NCBI RefSeq assembly: GCF_020520285.1
Contig: NZ_CP084742.1
Coordinates: 6,187,501 to 6,251,500 of the forward strand
DNA length: 64,000 nucleotides
Reading direction: 5' to 3'
Source of the DNA: Pseudomonas sp. L5B5
GTDB lineage: Bacteria; Pseudomonadota; Gammaproteobacteria; Pseudomonadales; Pseudomonadaceae
Within the stretch, counting starts at the first letter, position 1. Every line of letters starts with the position of its first letter. Below, in pieces: positions 61,967-64,000 of the stretch. The notes beneath the pieces are model-generated. The model searched no databases, had not been told where the DNA came from, and saw only the letters and a list, made by a program, of their open reading frames with translations. Position numbers and translations under genes: made by a program.

Positions 61967-62788
61967 TTAGTGGAACAAAGTGAACAGGCCTTTGCCGCCC
62001 ACTTTGTAGTTGAGGTTGCGGCAGCGCTCGCCCTTGATCGCCGCATCCGGCCCGCTGACGATGGCATAGGGCGGCACCGGCTTGGACACCACGGTTTGCC
62101 CGCCGACCACCGCGCCCTCGCCGATGTCGGCACCAAACGACAACAGTGCACGGCTGGCGATCCAGGCATAGTCGCCGATGTAGATAGGCCCGCCGACCGC
62201 CCAGAATTCCGGTTCCTTGAGGTCATGACCACCGGCGATGATCAGTACGTGGGACGCGATGGTCACATGGTCGCCAATGATCAGCCCGCCCCGTGCATCC
62301 AGCTGGCAGTGCCAGGCCACGGTGCTGTCCTGGCCGATGCGCAGGCTGTCGATACCCAGTACCTCGGTGTTGCGCCAGACCGTGGAGCCCTTGCCGATCT
62401 TCGCCCCGCCCATGCGCAACCAGAGCAGGCGCAGGGTATGGCTGGGGATCTTGCAGATCAGGATGTTGTACATCTGCTCCCAGGTACGCAGCATGCGATC
62501 GCGCAGGGTTGGCCAGTTGATGCCGTACATGGGGATCAGCGCGCCTTTGACTTCGCGACCCAGCAGGGCATAGAAACGCCGAGGCAGGGCCGGTTCGATC
62601 TTCGATTCGATGTTCAGGTAGCTGATATAGGTGAGGGTGTTGCCCTTGAGGGGCTGCTCGAAAATCACGTCGTTTTCCAGCATCCACTGATAGGCCGCTT
62701 CCAGTTCCTCGAGGGTCACGCCCATTTTCTGCGCATATTCGGGCAGTGCCTGCTTCAGGTTCTGCGAGTGGAAAAGGCGATGTTTCAT
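61967..62788 (-). CDS. Hexapeptide-repeat acyltransferase (WcaF/CysE-like)
   Basis: A 273-residue protein. Its N-terminal 110 residues are helical; the C-terminal part is a left-handed beta helix: MGGAKIGKGSTVWRNTEV, GLIIGDHVTIASHVLIIAGGHD, GPIYIGDYAWIASRALLSFGADIGEGAVVGGQTVV. These hexads mark O-acetyltransferases using acetyl-CoA on sugars. The catalytic His is probably in GGHDL. It overlaps the upstream ligase gene by four bases. Confidence 0.87.
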   Translation of the reverse strand: MKHRLFHSQNLKQALPEYAQKMGVTLEELEAAYQWMLENDVIFEQPLKGNTLTYISYLNIESKIEPALPRRFYALLGREVKGALIPMYGINWPTLRDRMLRTWEQMYNILICKIPSHTLRLLWLRMGGAKIGKGSTVWRNTEVLGIDSLRIGQDSTVAWHCQLDARGGLIIGDHVTIASHVLIIAGGHDLKEPEFWAVGGPIYIGDYAWIASRALLSFGADIGEGAVVGGQTVVSKPVPPYAIVSGPDAAIKGERCRNLNYKVGGKGLFTLFH

Positions 62789-64000
62789 GGATGGATTCCT
62801 GAGCTAGGGGATTCAGTAGCGTCCGGCGCCGTGGACAGGGCCTTGAGCCGCAGGCGCCTGGCCTCATGCAGGTTCAGGCCCAGCAGTAGCCAGAACAGGG
62901 CTGCCAGTACCTGGGTGAAGCTGAAATAGTGGTCGAACAGGCCGCTGATCAGCGCCGCGCTCAGGCCCGCGCCACTGCCCAGCCACAGCGCATTGTCCCG
63001 GGTCAGGCGGGTTTGCAGGCCAGGGGCCCGGGTTTCCCGCCACCAGCTCCAGATCACCGCGACGAACAGCAGCATGCCGGGTACGCCAATCTTGTAGATG
63101 TAGTTCAACCACAGGTTGGAGATCCCCCACAGGCCGGTGCCAGGCACCGGCGGATCGACCTTGAAACCGATGCCGAAGGGAAACATCGCCATGGCTTCGG
63201 GGAAGTGCGTGTATTCGTCGACCCGCACGCTGGTACTGGCATCGTTGGAGGTGAACAGGGTCAGCAGGCGATCCTGCAGGGGCGGGTAGGACATCATCAG
63301 CAGGGCGCCCAGGACGAAGCCGCCCATGAGCATGCGTCCGGTGTAGGGCACCCGCTGGCGGGCCATCCAGATCAACACCACCAACAGGCTGAGCAACGCC
63401 CCGCGCGAACCCGAGAGCAGCAGCCCGGCGGCACCCAATAGCGCCACCCCCAGCCCCAGGCGGCGTTCCCAGCCGCTGCGGGTCAGGCCGAAGCAGAAAG
63501 CCAGTGGCAGGAGCAGCGCCATGGCCCCGCCGGTGACGTTGGGGTGCATCCAGGGTGAGCCCATGCGGTTGGCCAGGGCGCTGAGGCTGTCGCCCAGCAC
63601 GGCGATGCCGCCATAACCGAGTTTCTCCAGGATCGGGGTCATGGCGGTGGCGGTACCGCTCTTGAGGAATACCGAGATCGACAGCAGCAGGAGCAGTAGA
63701 GTCCCCAGCAGCAGCCCGCAGACCAGTTGTTCCCGGGACCGCTGCTCTTGCAGCAGGCGTGGCACCAGGAACAGCGCCGACAGGTTGAGCAGCCAGCGCA
63801 CCCAGTTCACCGGACCGTTGCCCACGGCGTCGACCGTCAGTTGACCGATGATGAAGGGCACGGCGCTGAAGGCCATCAGTGCCAACAGCAGCTTCTCGGT
63901 GCGCAGCATGCGAGGGGGCCGTGGCAGGTTGGAGAACAGGTTCTGGGTCAGGACGCTGACCCAGACCAGCAGCAGCAACGCTTCCGAGACGGTGGTGCGC
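62785..64000 (-). CDS. O-antigen ligase/polymerase family protein, 5' end outside window
   Basis: At least 405 residues, open to the right edge, with about ten hydrophobic helices and a periplasmic loop containing SPWMHPNVTGG and SGSRGALLSLLVVLIW (the Wzy/WaaL-type SGSRG motif, here LLLSGSRGALL). These proteins polymerise or ligate lipid-linked polysaccharide units. With the flippase and glycosyltransferase it would make a Wzx/Wzy-type exopolysaccharide pathway; PslJ-like function is possible. The start lies beyond the window. Confidence 0.85.
   Translation of the reverse strand, partial: RTTVSEALLLLVWVSVLTQNLFSNLPRPPRMLRTEKLLLALMAFSAVPFIIGQLTVDAVGNGPVNWVRWLLNLSALFLVPRLLQEQRSREQLVCGLLLGTLLLLLLSISVFLKSGTATAMTPILEKLGYGGIAVLGDSLSALANRMGSPWMHPNVTGGAMALLLPLAFCFGLTRSGWERRLGLGVALLGAAGLLLSGSRGALLSLLVVLIWMARQRVPYTGRMLMGGFVLGALLMMSYPPLQDRLLTLFTSNDASTSVRVDEYTHFPEAMAMFPFGIGFKVDPPVPGTGLWGISNLWLNYIYKIGVPGMLLFVAVIWSWWRETRAPGLQTRLTRDNALWLGSGAGLSAALISGLFDHYFSFTQVLAALFWLLLGLNLHEARRLRLKALSTAPDATESPSSGIHP

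Overview
This window reads as chromosomal DNA of a fluorescent Pseudomonas, probably of the P. fluorescens / P. protegens / P. chlororaphis kind. The base composition is visibly high in G+C. The proteins match Pseudomonas families closely (CysB, EarP with an Arg32 EF-P, Ohr/OhrR, SagS, OspR, HtpX, class II DAHP synthase, a 443-residue dGTPase-like protein), and a typical Pseudomonas REP pair is present. From memory, the stretch between EarP and the GAF protein keeps much of the gene order of P. aeruginosa PAO1 PA2852 down to PA2822, so departures from that order mark accessory insertions. I could run no alignment, so family calls rest on motifs and length.

Layout. 1-3.0 kb: a ketopantoate reductase-like fragment, a 5'-nucleotidase, a universal stress protein and cysB. 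3.0-9.7 kb: a GreA/B-type factor, a small membrane protein, earP and efp, ohr with ohrR, and a TauE/SafE exporter between two LysR genes. 9.7-13.8 kb: an accessory block with a PrxQ-like peroxiredoxin and a compact operon of a 55-residue peptide, a tandem haem-oxygenase-like di-metal protein and a short aldehyde-dehydrogenase-like protein. The block is flanked by two diverged copies of what looks like one LysR/DUF1127 promoter. 13.8-31.7 kb: DUF1127, a diguanylate cyclase, a YcaQ-type glycosylase, DAHP synthase, a spermidine synthase-like protein, a crotonase, a DEAD-box helicase, a LigB-type dioxygenase, tpm, htpX, an alanine aminotransferase, msrB, gpx-ospR, sagS, a DUF815 ATPase and a free-methionine sulfoxide reductase.

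31.7-44.2 kb, all on the minus strand: an HD-GYP protein, a hybrid kinase and a NarL-type regulator of BvgAS/Roc type, and a two-partner secretion pair (FHA-like TpsA and its TpsB). 44.2-52.3 kb: an AT-rich gap, dGTPase, an EAL protein, a YqjD/YqjE-type envelope operon, an ammonium transporter and a KefB-like antiporter. 52.6-59.5 kb: two acyltransferase-3 proteins, a glutaredoxin-like protein, an SOS-box UmuD-like gene whose catalytic residues are replaced, a pseudouridine synthase, a lipoprotein, and moaB-moeA. 59.6-64.0 kb: an exopolysaccharide operon (O-antigen ligase/polymerase, hexapeptide acyltransferase, MurJ/PslK-like flippase, glycosyltransferase) that runs off the right edge.

Two themes stand out. 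One is peroxide and thiol redox defence: Ohr/OhrR, PrxQ, MsrB, Gpx/OspR and fRMsr, with palindromic operators visible at gpx and probably at ohr. The other is the sessile life style: c-di-GMP enzymes of GGDEF, EAL and HD-GYP type, SagS, two-partner secretion and exopolysaccharide. The best candidate for an undescribed system is the peptide / tandem di-metal oxidase / ALDH-like operon at 10.7-13.7 kb.
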